From Pseudomonas azotoformans (lineage in GTDB: Bacteria > Pseudomonadota > Gammaproteobacteria > Pseudomonadales > Pseudomonadaceae): a stretch of 64,000 nt of DNA. A program made the translations under genes and the position numbers. The notes under the pieces were generated by a model. That model did no database searches. It was given only the letters and a program-made list of their open reading frames with translations, and was not told the origin of the DNA. The DNA lies in the NCBI RefSeq assembly GCF_001579805.1, contig NZ_CP014546.1, positions 6,324,001-6,388,000 on the forward strand, read 5' to 3'. Shown here piece by piece: positions 17,257 through 27,119 of the stretch (position 1 is its first letter; each line of letters opens with the position of its first letter).

Positions 17257-18708
17257 TCAAACCCCACACAGCTTGCGTAACAAATCGGTATCCAAGTGGT
17301 TCTCCACCAAATCCGCCAGACGCTCGATATCACGCTCACGCAACCCGTGATAATCCACTGCCTGCACGTCCTGCAATCCAGCCCAGCGCAGCAAGGCACT
17401 ACACGCCGCCGGGTTTTCGAACAACCCGTGCAGGTAAGTACCAAGGATCTGTCCATCAGCGCTTTGAGCACCGTCCGTGCGACCGTCATCCAACAACACA
17501 GCAGCGTTAAGCAATGCTTCGCCGGACGTCACGCCCGCATGAATCTCATAGCCGCTGACTTCAGCATCCTCCAGCAACAGACGCCCACGTACATTGCGCA
17601 ACTGCTTCTCTTCTTCCAGCGTAGTGCTGAACGCCAGCAGCCCAAGGCCATCGCTGGAACCGGCAGCCCCTTCCAGGCCCAACGGGTCATGCACCTGCTC
17701 GCCAAGCATCTGCAGGCCACCGCAAATACCCAGCACCTTGCCGCCATAGCGCAAGTGCCGCGCCACGGCCGTGTCCCAGCCGTTGGCGCGCAAGTACGCC
17801 AAGTCGCTGCGCACGCTTTTCGAGCCGGGGAGGATGATCAGGTCGGCAGCCGGGATCGGCTGGCCTGGCCCGATAAATTGCAGATCCACTTGGGGATGCA
17901 GGCGCAGTGGGTCGAAATCCGTGTGGTTGCTGATGCGCGGCAACACCGGCACCACCACCTTGAGTACCTGGGCCGCCTTGTCGATCTGGCGCCTGTCGAT
18001 GCCGTCTTCAGCTTCCAGATGCAGGTCCATCACATAGGGCAACACGCCGACCACCGGTTTGCCGGTGCGCGCTTCCAGCCAGTCCAGGCCGGGTTGCAAC
18101 AGCGCGATGTCACCGCGAAAACGATTGATGATAAAGCCTTTGACCCGCGCCTGTTCCGTGGGCGACAGCAGTTCCAGGGTGCCGACCAGATGGGCAAACA
18201 CGCCGCCACGATTGATATCGGCGATCAGCAACACCGGGCAATCCACCGCCTCGGCGAAGCCCATGTTGGCGATGTCATTGGCGCGCAGGTTGATCTCCGC
18301 CGGAGAGCCCGCGCCTTCCACCATCACCACCGGGTAGGCCTGGCTCAACCGGGCGTGGGAGGCCAGCACCGCCTGCATCGCGATGGCTTTGTAGTCGTGA
18401 TAGGCCACCGCGTTCATGCTGGTGACGGCGCGACCGTGGATGATGACTTGGGAGCCGGTGTCGCTGTTGGGCTTGAGCAACACCGGGTTCATGTCGGTGT
18501 GCGGCGCCAGGTGGGCGGCCTGGGCCTGCACGGCCTGGGCGCGGCCGATTTCGCCGCCTTCGGCGGTCACGGCGCTGTTGAGCGCCATGTTCTGCGGCTT
18601 GAACGGCGCCACCGCCACGCCCTGGCGGACCAACCAGCGGCACAGCGCGGTCACCAAGGTACTTTTGCCGGCGTCGGAGGTGGTGCCTTGCACCATCAGC
18701 GTACTCAT
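17257..18708 (-). CDS. cobQ: cobyric acid synthase
   Basis: A 483-residue glutamine-dependent amidotransferase that amidates four carboxylates of adenosylcobyrinic acid a,c-diamide. The N-terminal P-loop-like [11 protein letters not shown] is at residues 6-16. The C-terminal class I amidotransferase domain has the nucleophile in [14 protein letters not shown] and the His in SGYEIHAG. Start ATG 18706-18708 overlaps the cobD stop (4 bp). Full length and intact. Confidence 0.97.
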   Translation of the reverse strand: MSTLMVQGTTSDAGKSTLVTALCRWLVRQGVAVAPFKPQNMALNSAVTAEGGEIGRAQAVQAQAAHLAPHTDMNPVLLKPNSDTGSQVIIHGRAVTSMNAVAYHDYKAIAMQAVLASHARLSQAYPVVMVEGAGSPAEINLRANDIANMGFAEAVDCPVLLIADINRGGVFAHLVGTLELLSPTEQARVKGFIINRFRGDIALLQPGLDWLEARTGKPVVGVLPYVMDLHLEAEDGIDRRQIDKAAQVLKVVVPVLPRISNHTDFDPLRLHPQVDLQFIGPGQPIPAADLIILPGSKSVRSDLAYLRANGWDTAVARHLRYGGKVLGICGGLQMLGEQVHDPLGLEGAAGSSDGLGLLAFSTTLEEEKQLRNVRGRLLLEDAEVSGYEIHAGVTSGEALLNAAVLLDDGRTDGAQSADGQILGTYLHGLFENPAACSALLRWAGLQDVQAVDYHGLRERDIERLADLVENHLDTDLLRKLCGV

Positions 18709-19694
18709 GTGGCGTCCTTATAGGCGAGCAGGGCTTGATCCAGACGCAGCCAGTCAGCCTCGGTATCGGGCAGGCCAAGGCGCAGGCTGCTGTCATGGAC
18801 AAACAGCCGCAGCAAAATGCCGCGCTGGGCCATGAATTCGTGCATGCGTTCGGCGTGGGGCGTGATCAGCCATTGAAACAACGCGCAGCCGCCCTGGGGC
18901 TGGAAGCCGTGGCGCTCTAGCAGGGCGAACAACCGCTCGCCCGCCTCGATGCAACGCGTGCGTTGCCGCGCATGCCCGGCCGTGTCGCGCAGGCATACCT
19001 GGCCCAACACCCGCGTCGGCCCGCTGACCGCCCAAGGGCCGACCTGTTCGGCCAGCAACTTGAGCAGCTTGCGCTCGGCCAACACAAAACCCAGCCGCAC
19101 CCCGGCCAGGCCGAAGAATTTGCCGAACGAGCGCAACACGATCAGGCCAACCTGATGGGCCTGGCCCGCCAGGCTCAGTTGAGGGGTGACATCCATGAAG
19201 GCTTCGTCTACCACCAGCCAGCCGCCGCGCTGGGCCAGCCGCGAGTGCCAGTCCAGCAAACGTTGCGGGGTCAGGCTCAGGCCGGTGGGATTGTTGGGGT
19301 TGACCACCACCAGCACGTCGAGACCATCGAGAAAGAAGTCGACTTCCTGCTCCTGCACTTCGCGCACCACGTAGCCGGCGCGACGCCAGGCTTCGGCGTG
19401 TTCGGCATAACACGGCGACAGCACGCCGACTTTGCCCGCTCGGCGCAGGCGTGGCAGCAACTGGATGGCCGCCTGGGAACCGGGCACCGGCAACACGTGC
19501 GCAGCGCCGTAGTATTCGCTGGCGGCCTGCTCCAGGCCATCGTCGGTTTCTGGCAGGCGTGCCCAGGCCCGCAGCGGGATCTCGGGGATCGGCCAGGGCC
19601 AGGGCGCGAGGCCGCTGGACAAGTCGAGCCAATCGGCCTCGGCAATCCCGTACTGAATCGCCGCCTTACGCAGCCGGCCACCGTGCTCAAGCAT
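18705..19694 (-). CDS. cobD: threonine-phosphate decarboxylase
   Basis: A 329-residue PLP enzyme of the aspartate aminotransferase fold that makes (R)-1-amino-2-propanol phosphate for the nucleotide loop. The N terminus is [12 protein letters not shown] (LxHGG signature), [10 protein letters not shown] is the substrate-loop motif, and the PLP lysine is in [17 protein letters not shown]. aeruginosa and P. denitrificans call it cobC. It overlaps cbiB by 8 bp and cobQ by 4 bp, indicating tight translational coupling. Confidence 0.94.
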   Translation of the reverse strand: MLEHGGRLRKAAIQYGIAEADWLDLSSGLAPWPWPIPEIPLRAWARLPETDDGLEQAASEYYGAAHVLPVPGSQAAIQLLPRLRRAGKVGVLSPCYAEHAEAWRRAGYVVREVQEQEVDFFLDGLDVLVVVNPNNPTGLSLTPQRLLDWHSRLAQRGGWLVVDEAFMDVTPQLSLAGQAHQVGLIVLRSFGKFFGLAGVRLGFVLAERKLLKLLAEQVGPWAVSGPTRVLGQVCLRDTAGHARQRTRCIEAGERLFALLERHGFQPQGGCALFQWLITPHAERMHEFMAQRGILLRLFVHDSSLRLGLPDTEADWLRLDQALLAYKDAT

Positions 19695-20595
19695 AGAATT
19701 GCGCCCCCGCGCATAGGATCAGCAGCCACAACCATACGCCGCGCTGCACCAGTTGCCAGCCTCGGTCGATGGAATCGGCATCCGCCGGAGGGCCTTCGCC
19801 CAGTTGCGGACGCTGGTGCACTTCGCCGTGATAGATCGCGGCGCCGCCCAACTCCACGCCAAGCGCACCGGCACCGGCCGCCATGACCGGGCCCGCGTTG
19901 GGGCTGTCCCAGGTCGGGCCCTGGGTGCGCCAGCATTTGAGCGCCAGGCGCGTCCTGCCCAGTACGGCGTAGGTCAACGCCACCAGGCGCGCAGGAATGT
20001 AGTTCAGCACATCGTCGATCTTTGCCGCCGCCCAGCCGAAACGCTCGAAACGTTCGTTGCGATAGCCCCACATGGCGTCGAGGGTGTTGCTCAGGCGGTA
20101 AAGCACCACGCCCGGCACACCCGCGACGACAAACCAGAAAATCGCAGCAAACACCGCATCGCTGCCGTTTTCCAGCACCGACTCGGTGGCGGCGCGGGCG
20201 ACTTCGGTGCGGTCCAGCTCACTGGTCTGACGGCTCACCAGGTAGCTCACGCGCTTGCGTGCTTCCTCGAGGTCATCACTGCGCAAGGCCTGGGCCACCG
20301 GGATCACATGTTCACCGAGACTGCGCATGCCAAGGGCGCAGTACAACGCCAGGATCTCCAATACCCAGCCGATATACGGCGCCCAGGACAACGCCGTGGC
20401 CAGCAGGGTCAGCGGCACCACAGCGATAAACCACGCGGTCACGCCATGGCTGCGCCAGCCGCGACCACCGGTATTGAAACGTTGCTCGATGCGCCCGGCG
20501 AAATTGCCGAACGCCACCAGCGGATGCCAGCGCCTGGGTTCGCCCAGCAGCGCATCCAGCGCGACTGCAGCGACACACAGCAAGGCCACACTCAT
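19687..20595 (-). CDS. cbiB: adenosylcobinamide-phosphate synthase
   Basis: A 302-residue inner-membrane enzyme that attaches the aminopropanol (phosphate) arm to adenosylcobyric acid. The N-terminal motif [17 protein letters not shown] at residues 11-27 and RDPNAGxMA-like [21 protein letters not shown] are family hallmarks. The frame is open to 20610, but ATG 20593-20595 overlaps the bluB stop as ATGA and gives the usual [20 protein letters not shown] start. Called cobD in P. aeruginosa. Confidence 0.94.
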   Translation of the reverse strand: MSVALLCVAAVALDALLGEPRRWHPLVAFGNFAGRIEQRFNTGGRGWRSHGVTAWFIAVVPLTLLATALSWAPYIGWVLEILALYCALGMRSLGEHVIPVAQALRSDDLEEARKRVSYLVSRQTSELDRTEVARAATESVLENGSDAVFAAIFWFVVAGVPGVVLYRLSNTLDAMWGYRNERFERFGWAAAKIDDVLNYIPARLVALTYAVLGRTRLALKCWRTQGPTWDSPNAGPVMAAGAGALGVELGGAAIYHGEVHQRPQLGEGPPADADSIDRGWQLVQRGVWLWLLILCAGAQFYA

Positions 20596-21242
20596 TGACT
20601 CACTCCCCACCCATTCTCATACAACATGTCACTCAGCGGCCGGGGCTCGGTCCAGCCCTCGAGTTGCAACATCGGTGCCGGGTAGAACTCGGCCACCGGC
20701 CCCAGGCACAGCACGGCCAACGGTTTCGCGCCGGGCGGCAAGCCCAGCAGATCGGCCAGGGCCTGGGGCTCGAACAGCGAGACCCAGCCCATGCCCAGCC
20801 CTTCGACACGGGCCGCCAGCCACAGATTCTGGATAGCACAGGACAATGACGCCATGTCCATTTCCGGCAAGGTGCGCCGCCCAAAGATGTGCCGCTCACG
20901 ATCATCCATCAACGCCGCTACCAGCACTTCGGCGCAGTCGTGAATGCCTTCGACCTTGAGCTTCATGAACTCGTCGGAACGCTCGCCCAGGGCTTCGGCG
21001 GTGCGTACGCGTTCTTCTTCCACCAACTGTTGAATCTGACTACGCAGTTGGCGGTCGCTGATGCGGATAAAACGCCAGGGCTGCATCAGGCCGACACTGG
21101 GTGCCTGGTGCGCGGCCTGGAGCAGGCGGTGCAGCAATTCGGGGGCGACAGTGCCGCCGCTGAAGTGGCGCATGTCGCGGCGTTCGGCGATGGCGCGGTA
21201 GACGGCGTCGCGGTCGGCCTGGGGGAAGGCGTTGTCGCTCAT
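20592..21242 (-). CDS. bluB: 5,6-dimethylbenzimidazole synthase
   Basis: A 216-residue nitroreductase-fold enzyme that cannibalises reduced flavin with oxygen to form dimethylbenzimidazole, the lower ligand of B12. Motifs: [10 protein letters not shown] at residues 22-31, [14 protein letters not shown], and GWVSLFEP in the C-terminal half. ATG 21240-21242 overlaps the cobB stop; the longer open frame upstream lies inside cobB. Its presence shows aerobic lower-ligand synthesis, feeding cobT in the same operon. Confidence 0.94.
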   Translation of the reverse strand: MSDNAFPQADRDAVYRAIAERRDMRHFSGGTVAPELLHRLLQAAHQAPSVGLMQPWRFIRISDRQLRSQIQQLVEEERVRTAEALGERSDEFMKLKVEGIHDCAEVLVAALMDDRERHIFGRRTLPEMDMASLSCAIQNLWLAARVEGLGMGWVSLFEPQALADLLGLPPGAKPLAVLCLGPVAEFYPAPMLQLEGWTEPRPLSDMLYENGWGVSQ

Positions 21243-22546
21243 AGTGCTGGATCGGGCGCGAACAATGCGGCCACCGCCTGGGGATTCGAGGGGAAATAGA
21301 AGTGTACGTAGGACGCCGTCATCCGCCCCTGCCGATAAACCGCCTCGGCACCGCGCCCGCCATTGGGGCTCAGGCCACGGGCAATCGGCTGCCATTCGGT
21401 GGTGGTCAGCGAGTGGTGATAGGTATGGCCGCGCAGTGTGCCTTCGGGCAATTCGACATTTTGCAGCGCCAAGGCCGCGAGCTTCTTCTGCATCACCGCA
21501 TCGCCTTGCAGCAGGCCGACCAGTTCGGCGCGAGTGCCGTCGACATCGGTCAGCGAGTCCAGCAGGTAGAGCATGCCGCCGCATTCGGCGAGCAGCGGTT
21601 TGCCGGCGGCATGATGAGCGCGGATGGCGTCGAGCATCGGGGTATTTTGCGACAGTGCCTGGTGGTGCAGTTCCGGGTAACCACCGGGCAGGTAGAGGCT
21701 ATCGGCGTCCGGCAATTGGAGATCGTGGATCGGCGAGAAGAACTTCAGCTCAGCGCCCATTGCCCGCAACAGGTCAAGGCTGGCGCCGTAGGTGAACGCG
21801 AAGGCTTCGTCGCGGGCCACGGCGATGCGCACGCCGTTAAGCAGTGGCTCGGCGTCGATCACTTCAGGCGCGGCAAAGGTGACCGGCGGCGGCAAGGCGA
21901 CTTCGCAACTGCTGCCCAGCGCTTGAGCGGCGGCATCCAGGCGTACATCAAGGTCATTCAGTTCGCTTGCCTGCACCAAACCCAGGTGACGGCTAGGCAG
22001 CTCGATACTGGTCTCGCGAGACAACGCGCCGTACCAACGCAGGCCTTCGGTAAGGCTGCCTTCAAGCAATTGTGCATGGCGCAGGGTGCCGACGCGGTTG
22101 GCCAGCACGCCGGCGAACGGCAAGTCCGGCTGATAAAGCGCCAGACCCAGGGCTAACGCGCCAAAGGTCTGGGCCATGGCGGTGCCGTCGATCACACCAA
22201 GCACCGGCACACCAAAGTGTCGCGCCAGGTCGGCGCTGGACGGCGTGCCGTCGAACAGACCCATCACGCCTTCGATCAGGATCAGGTCCGCCTCCCCCGC
22301 CGCTTCCCACAGCAAGCGGCGACTTTCCTGCTCGCCCACCATCCACATATCCAATTGATACACCGGTGCACCGCTGGCGCGTTCGTGGATCATCGGGTCG
22401 AGGAAGTCCGGGCCGCATTTGAACACGCGCACCTTGCGCCCCAGGTTGCGGTGCAAGCGGGCCAATGCGGCGGTGACGGTGGTTTTGCCCTGGCCGGACG
22501 CCGGTGCGGCGATCAGGACGGCCGGGCAATGACGGGGCTGATTCAA
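21239..22546 (-). CDS. cobB: cobyrinate (hydrogenobyrinate) a,c-diamide synthase
   Basis: A 435-residue ATP- and glutamine-dependent amidotransferase acting on the a and c side chains of the corrin ring. The N-terminal nucleotide motif APASGQGKTT is at residues 14-23; the amidotransferase nucleophile lies in LLAECGGMLYL near residue 320 and the His in LRGHTYHHS. Start ATG 22544-22546 overlaps the cobO stop by 4 bp. Confidence 0.95.
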   Translation of the reverse strand: MNQPRHCPAVLIAAPASGQGKTTVTAALARLHRNLGRKVRVFKCGPDFLDPMIHERASGAPVYQLDMWMVGEQESRRLLWEAAGEADLILIEGVMGLFDGTPSSADLARHFGVPVLGVIDGTAMAQTFGALALGLALYQPDLPFAGVLANRVGTLRHAQLLEGSLTEGLRWYGALSRETSIELPSRHLGLVQASELNDLDVRLDAAAQALGSSCEVALPPPVTFAAPEVIDAEPLLNGVRIAVARDEAFAFTYGASLDLLRAMGAELKFFSPIHDLQLPDADSLYLPGGYPELHHQALSQNTPMLDAIRAHHAAGKPLLAECGGMLYLLDSLTDVDGTRAELVGLLQGDAVMQKKLAALALQNVELPEGTLRGHTYHHSLTTTEWQPIARGLSPNGGRGAEAVYRQGRMTASYVHFYFPSNPQAVAALFAPDPAL

Positions 22547-23154
22547 AGTTCGACGCCCTTCTGTGCCTTGATACCGGCCTGGAACGCGTGCTTGAGCATG
22601 CCCATTTCGGTGACGGTGTCGCCCATTTCGATCAGTTCAGGCTTGGCGCCACGGCCGGTGACCACCACGTGTTGCATCGGCGGGCGGGCTTGCAGGTCGC
22701 TGAGTACCTGGTCCAGGTCGAGGTAGCCATGCTTGAGGGCGATGTTCAGCTCATCCAGTACGACCAGGCCGATGGAAGGGTCCTGCAGCAACTCGCGGGA
22801 AACCGCCCAGGCGGCTTCGGCGGCGGCGATGTCGCGCTGGCGATCCTGGGTTTCCCAGGTGAAGCCTTCGCCCATGACGTGGAAACGTACTTGCTCGGGG
22901 AAACGGCGGAAGAACAACTCTTCACCCGTACTGTTGCGCCCCTTGATGAACTGCACCACACCGCACTGCATGCCGTGGCCCATGGCACGGGCCAGCATGC
23001 CGAACGCGGAGCTGCTCTTGCCTTTGCCGTTGCCGGTCAACACCAGCAGCAGGCCGCACTCGTTGGGGGAATTGGCGATGCGTTCATCGATCACGGCTTT
23101 TTTGCGCAGCATGCGCGCCAGGTGGCGTTCGTCGCGGTCGGGGGAATCGGTCAT
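22543..23154 (-). CDS. cobO: cob(I)yrinic acid a,c-diamide adenosyltransferase
   Basis: A 203-residue CobA/CobO-type ATP:corrinoid adenosyltransferase. Its P-loop is LTGNGKGKSSSAFGMLARAMGHG-like at residues 40-62, with VLDELNIALKHGYLD downstream. ATG 23152-23154 is chosen because GGAGAG lies 6 nt upstream; the frame continues to 23217 without support. It is the first gene of the operon, 90 nt after the riboswitch B12 box. Confidence 0.95.
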   Translation of the reverse strand: MTDSPDRDERHLARMLRKKAVIDERIANSPNECGLLLVLTGNGKGKSSSAFGMLARAMGHGMQCGVVQFIKGRNSTGEELFFRRFPEQVRFHVMGEGFTWETQDRQRDIAAAEAAWAVSRELLQDPSIGLVVLDELNIALKHGYLDLDQVLSDLQARPPMQHVVVTGRGAKPELIEMGDTVTEMGMLKHAFQAGIKAQKGVEL

Positions 23155-23194
23155 GGCAGCTCTCCGTTGGGGCTGAACAAAAACGGCGGGCAGG

Positions 23195-23237
23195 AAAAAG
23201 AAAAAACAGACAGCCAAGCATCGCCCACCGTGATGCT
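23195..23237 (-). terminator. possible riboswitch expression platform hairpin
   Basis: On the minus strand, stem AGCATC/GATGCT (23232-23237 with 23217-23222) is followed after 10 nt by a T-rich tract (T6-C-T5). It lies between the B12 box and cobO. The stem is short and offset from the T tract, so it is only a candidate attenuator. Confidence 0.3.
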
Positions 23238-23243
23238 GTTGGA

Positions 23244-23475
23244 TGTTGCAGGCCGGTCTCCGGGCTCATGAGTGGCGCGCGCCTTATAGAGGCGCAGACC
23301 GACGCTGCGCCTTCCCATATCGCGAGCGATACAGTGGCAAAAGGCAGCGTCTTGACTCATTTACCGTTGCGGGGGCAGCGCCGGAATCGCGGCGACACTG
23401 TGTACAAGTGCGCTCACTCACCGGCTTCCCTGTTTCACTCCGTCGACCCATGGGTCACAGAGCACCTGGAACAAG
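23244..23475 (-). promoter_or_regulatory. cobalamin riboswitch
   Basis: The minus strand carries the B12 box AGCCCGGAGACCGGCCTGC at 23248-23266, matching the family consensus AGYCMGGAGACCRGCCTGC. Upstream there are paired segments typical of the aptamer, including GAAGCCGGTGAG and the outer-stem side near 23460-23475. It precedes cobO in the correct orientation. Binding of adenosylcobalamin should lower expression of the whole cob operon. The outer limits are approximate. Confidence 0.93.
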
Positions 23476-23501
23476 CGGCGAAGGGTAGTAGGTTGAGGGG
23501 C

Positions 23502-23572
23502 GAGCTGCAAGCTTCAAGCAGATAGCTGCAAGCAGGTATCCCCTCCTTGCAGCTTGAAGCTTGAAACTTGCC
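23502..23572. repeat. inverted-repeat element of AGCTGCAAGC/GCTTGAAGC type
   Basis: Iterations of GAGCTGCAAGCTTCAAGC and AGCTGCAAGC are followed by the opposite arm CTTGCAGCTTGAAGC. This is a known style of intergenic repeat in Pseudomonas. It lies between the riboswitch and the leftward NlpC gene and might act as that gene's terminator hairpin. Confidence 0.65.
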
Positions 23573-23580
23573 GCTGCTTC

Positions 23581-24118
23581 TTACGGATTACGCGCCAGGT
23601 TGCCCGGCAACACGCGCTTGGCACTCAGGTAGGCATTCTGCCAATACGCCTTGGACAAGGTGTCCAGCTTCACCGTACCGCCGGTTTGCGGTGCATGCAC
23701 AAAGCGGCCTTCGCCGACGTAGATCCCGGCGTGGCTGACCTGTGAACCGCCGCCTGTAGCGAAGAACAACAAGTCGCCGGTCTGCAGATTCTGCTCGCTG
23801 ACATCCTGGGCGCGCATCACGATCAGTTCGCGGGTGGTACGCGGCAGGGAGATGCCGGCAGCATCGCGGAAGACAAACCCGATCAGGCCGCTGCAATCAA
23901 ACCCGGAGTCCGGTGTGTTGCCACCCCAACGATAAGGCGTGCCGACCAGGCCCCAGCGCGCGGAAGAGCACATCTTCGGCCGCAGGCGAGAAATTCTGGG
24001 TGGAGTAGTTGAACACCGGCTTGGGCTTGACGGCCACAGGCGCGGGCGGCGGGCGGCTTGCGCAGGCGCTGAGCAGCGCGGCGCAAAGAATAAGGATCAG
24101 GCGGGCCGAGGTCGACAT
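23581..24118 (-). pseudogene. NlpC/P60 (C40) lipoprotein, single-base frameshift
   Basis: A cell-wall endopeptidase-type lipoprotein. A lipobox (LLSAC, Cys19) follows the signal peptide. The C40 domain follows with TPYRWGGNTPDSGFDCSGL (catalytic Cys), VSHAGIYVGEGRFVHAP (catalytic His) and a second polar His. The first 50 residues are in one frame and the domain in another. The break is at the CCCC run 23951-23954, where removing one base restores ALGLVGTPYRWGG and 178 residues. The neighbouring gene at 24263 is an intact paralogue with the same layout. Both motifs of the active site are kept, which argues for a sequence error. Confidence 0.87.
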
Positions 24119-24262
24119 GGGCAGAACAATCCTGGTCTGGATGCGGCTTTCGCTGCCGAACGCTGAAAACCAGAACGCGCAAGCAAAGCTCGCGCGAACA
24201 GATTACAACAATGTCCAGGGATTCTAGCGCTTACACGTCAAACTTCAAGTATCACTTTAAGT

Positions 24263-24892
24263 TTACTTGCTAGCGGTTACCGTCGTCGGGGCCATGGCGA
24301 GTGCGCGCTTGGCTTCGATGAAGGTTTTGCTCCAGTAGCTGTCACCCAGGTTATCGACCCGGACACCGCCACTGCGACGGCTGCTGGAGTGGATAAACTG
24401 GTTATCGCCCAGGTAGATACCGGCATGGCTTACACGACCACGACCCGCTGTACTGAAGAAAAGCAGATCACCGGGCTTGAGGTTGTTGCGTGCGACCAAC
24501 GGTGCATCCACGTTGATCATTTCGCGGGTGGAGCGTGGCAGGTTCATGCCAGCTTCTTCGCGGAACAGGTAGCCGATGAAACCGCTGCAGTCGAAACCGG
24601 CTTCAGAGGTGCCGCCGAAACGGTAACGGGTACCGATCAGGGACATGCCGCGTTCGAGGATGCTGTCGGCCAGAACGGGCAGCTGGTAAGGCTTGCTGCC
24701 ATTGAAATTGGCCAGTTCTTTTTCCGTTGCCAGCTCTTCTTCATAAACAGAAGCAGACTGTGCAGCAACGAATTTTGCCTGATTTTGAACCTGTGGTTTT
24801 TGCTGTTCTGCCACCTGTTGAGGGTGGGAGGCGCAACCAAACAACAGGGTAACGAGTGCGAGGGGCACGAGGGGTGCGAAGCGATTTAGCAT
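24263..24892 (-). CDS. NlpC/P60 (C40) lipoprotein, putative peptidoglycan endopeptidase
   Basis: A 209-residue lipoprotein. The signal peptide ends in lipobox LLFGC. A Gln-rich linker leads to a C40 peptidase domain: GTRYRFGGTSEAGFDCSGFIG with the catalytic Cys, RVSHAGIYLGDNQFIHSSS with the catalytic His. ATG 24892 is preferred to GTG 24898. It likely cleaves stem-peptide bonds at the outer-membrane-facing side of the wall. It is a tandem paralogue of the gene at 23581, separated by about 145 bp. Confidence 0.9.
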   Translation of the reverse strand: MLNRFAPLVPLALVTLLFGCASHPQQVAEQQKPQVQNQAKFVAAQSASVYEEELATEKELANFNGSKPYQLPVLADSILERGMSLIGTRYRFGGTSEAGFDCSGFIGYLFREEAGMNLPRSTREMINVDAPLVARNNLKPGDLLFFSTAGRGRVSHAGIYLGDNQFIHSSSRRSGGVRVDNLGDSYWSKTFIEAKRALAMAPTTVTASK

Positions 24893-25105
24893 GGGCACGA
24901 CCGTGGCTGATATGTAAAGAAGACGAGACTATGCCCTCTATCACATCGATTTGCAAATTCAATCGTGATCTATGTGACTTCTTGTTTGGACTATGACATC
25001 TAAGCCCTTAACACCCTATATCTGCCTTTTGCGTAGCTAAACCGGCTCAAACGCAGGTTTTCTGGCGCCTGGAATTTGCCGAAAGCCGCGAAAACAGCAG
25101 GCCGG

Positions 25106-25810
25106 CTACCAGCCGAGGGTTTCTTTCAGGAAGGGAATGGTCAGCTTGCGCTGGGCCTGCAACGAGGCTTGGTCGAGCTGTTCAAGCAGGTCGAACAACG
25201 CGCTCATGCTGCGCGTGCCGCGGGTGAGGATGAAATGCCCCACCTCGTCGGTGAGGTGCAGGCCGCGACGGGAGGCACGCAATTGCAAGGCACGCAATTT
25301 GTCTTCGTCGGACAGCGGGCGCATCTGGAAGATCAGTGCCAGGGTCATGCGCGACTTGAGGTCGGCCAGCTTGATCGGTAACTCGCGTGGCGAGGTGGAC
25401 GCAGCAATCAGCAGGCGCCGACCGCTGTCACGCAAGCGGTTGAACAGGTGGAACAGCGCCTCTTCCCACTCCGCCTTGCCGGCGATGGCTTGCAGATCGT
25501 CCAGGCACACCAGCTCGTACTGCTCAAGATGGTCGAAGATGCCGATACCGCGGTCCATCAACTCCGCCAGGGGCAGGTAAACCGCTGGCTCGCCCATCTG
25601 CTCGAACCGCAGGCACGCGGCCTGCAACAGGTGGGTACGCCCTACGCCGTGCTTGCCCCACAGATAGATCAGGCTTTCGGTCCACCCGGCGTCGGCTTCG
25701 CAGAGCCGCTCGACATAGCCGAGTGCAGCGGCATTGGCGCCTGGGTAATAGTTGATAAAGGTGGCGTCGTCACGCAGACGCACACCCAAGGGCAGCTGAA
25801 TCGGTTTCAT
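25106..25810 (-). CDS. hda: DnaA regulatory inactivator Hda
   Basis: A 234-residue AAA+ protein related to DnaA domain III that, with the sliding clamp, promotes hydrolysis of DnaA-ATP after initiation. The N-terminal clamp-binding motif is QLPLGV at residues 5-10. Walker A is degenerate (WGKHGVGRTHLLQ), Walker B is YELVCLDDLQA, and box VII reads DLKSRM. ATG 25808-25810 (MKPIQLPLG) fits the family exactly. Pseudomonas genomes often place it near the AI-2E-type permease and purMN, as here. Confidence 0.95.
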   Translation of the reverse strand: MKPIQLPLGVRLRDDATFINYYPGANAAALGYVERLCEADAGWTESLIYLWGKHGVGRTHLLQAACLRFEQMGEPAVYLPLAELMDRGIGIFDHLEQYELVCLDDLQAIAGKAEWEEALFHLFNRLRDSGRRLLIAASTSPRELPIKLADLKSRMTLALIFQMRPLSDEDKLRALQLRASRRGLHLTDEVGHFILTRGTRSMSALFDLLEQLDQASLQAQRKLTIPFLKETLGW

Positions 25811-25975
25811 GCTGACTGAACGGCTCCAAACGAACCGTTAGTGGCCTCTGTGTAAAGTTTGCAAAGTTTATACCCGTGACGCCGGGCGCACAATGCAACA
25901 GACCCCAAGCAAAATCAAAGGTTTGCGTTAACTTGTTGGATTTACGCAGATTGTTTGACGCACCGGCTCCAGAAA

Positions 25976-26006
25976 CAACAAACCCGGCCTGGGCCGGGTT
26001 TGTTAC
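25976..26006. terminator. Rho-independent terminator
   Basis: The stem AACAAACCCGGCC / GGCCGGGTTTGTT sits 8 bp after the permease stop, with U-rich flank on both strands. It ends the leftward AI-2E-type gene and separates it from hda. Confidence 0.85.
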
Positions 26007-26013
26007 AGAGGGA

Positions 26014-27087
26014 TTACAGATCGGGGTCTTCAACCCCCGTGTACACCTCCGAATCCTTATACAAATCGTGTACATGGCGCACCAGCACCATGATCACCGC
26101 CGCCACCGGCAGCGCGAGCAGAATGCCAGTGAAGCCGAACAACTCACCGCCCGCCAGGATCGCAAAGATCACCGCCACCGGATGCAGGCCGATCCGATCA
26201 CCCACCAGCAACGGCGTTAGCACCATGCCTTCCAAGGCCTGGCCGACCATAAACACCGCCACGATCCCCAGCATCGGGTACAGGTCACCGCCAAACTGGA
26301 ACAACCCCGCCACCAACGCCGCACCGATACCAATCACAAAGCCCATATAAGGCACGATGGCGGCGAGACCGGCGATCAGGCCGATCAACAGGCCCAGCTC
26401 CAGGCCGATGGCCATCAAGCCAGCGGCGTAGATAATCCCCAGTGCCAACATCACCAGCAACTGCCCCCGCACGAATGCGCCGAGCACTTCATGACACTCC
26501 TCGGCCAGAGACACGATGCGCTCCTCACGATTGCGCGGCAGCAGGCTGCGAATCTTGGCCATCATGATGTCCCAGTCGCGCAGCAGGTAGAACGCCACCA
26601 CCGGGATCAGCACCAGGTTGGTCAACCAGCCGATCAACGCCAGGCTGGAGGCCGTCGCCTGGCTGAGGACCACACCGACGATATCGGTGGTCTGGCCCAT
26701 ATGCTCGCTGATAGCCGCCTTGACCTTGTCGAACTTCCAGAAACCATCCGCCAACCCCAACTTGGCCTGAGCCCACGGCATCGCCGTGTGTTGCAGCCAG
26801 TCGAGCATCTGCGGCGCCAGCTCATACAGGCGGAACAGTTGCTTGGCGAGCATCGGCACCAGCACCAGCACCAACGCCGTGATGATCAGGGTAAACAGGG
26901 CGAATACCGCCACCACGCCCCAAGTCCGCGACAACCCGGCCTTCTCCAGGCGATCCACCACCGGATCGAACAGATAGGCCAGCAGCAACGCGACCAGGAA
27001 CGGCGTCAGGATCGAATGCAGCAGGAACACAAAAACGCACAGCAGGACAATCCCGCCAAGCCACACCCAACGACGCGTATCCGCCAT
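26014..27087 (-). CDS. AI-2E family (PerM/TqsA-like) transporter
   Basis: A 357-residue membrane protein of the AI-2 exporter family, with about seven helices. Segments LLAYLFDPVVDRLEKAGLSRTWGV and AAIVPYMGFVIGIGAALVAG are typical family blocks. ATG 27085-27087 is chosen over ATG 27099 because GGAG lies 7 nt before it. Substrate is unknown: E. coli TqsA exports AI-2, but many members transport other solutes or drive Na+/H+ exchange. Confidence 0.88.
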   Translation of the reverse strand: MADTRRWVWLGGIVLLCVFVFLLHSILTPFLVALLLAYLFDPVVDRLEKAGLSRTWGVVAVFALFTLIITALVLVLVPMLAKQLFRLYELAPQMLDWLQHTAMPWAQAKLGLADGFWKFDKVKAAISEHMGQTTDIVGVVLSQATASSLALIGWLTNLVLIPVVAFYLLRDWDIMMAKIRSLLPRNREERIVSLAEECHEVLGAFVRGQLLVMLALGIIYAAGLMAIGLELGLLIGLIAGLAAIVPYMGFVIGIGAALVAGLFQFGGDLYPMLGIVAVFMVGQALEGMVLTPLLVGDRIGLHPVAVIFAILAGGELFGFTGILLALPVAAVIMVLVRHVHDLYKDSEVYTGVEDPDL

Positions 27088-27119
27088 AAACCACTCCATC
27101 TATATAAAGAAGAAAACTG

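Noticed and set aside
16811..17269. 152-codon leftward frame between cobU and cobQ
   Set aside because: It covers the REP and the dispersed repeat, so the codons only translate repeat sequence.
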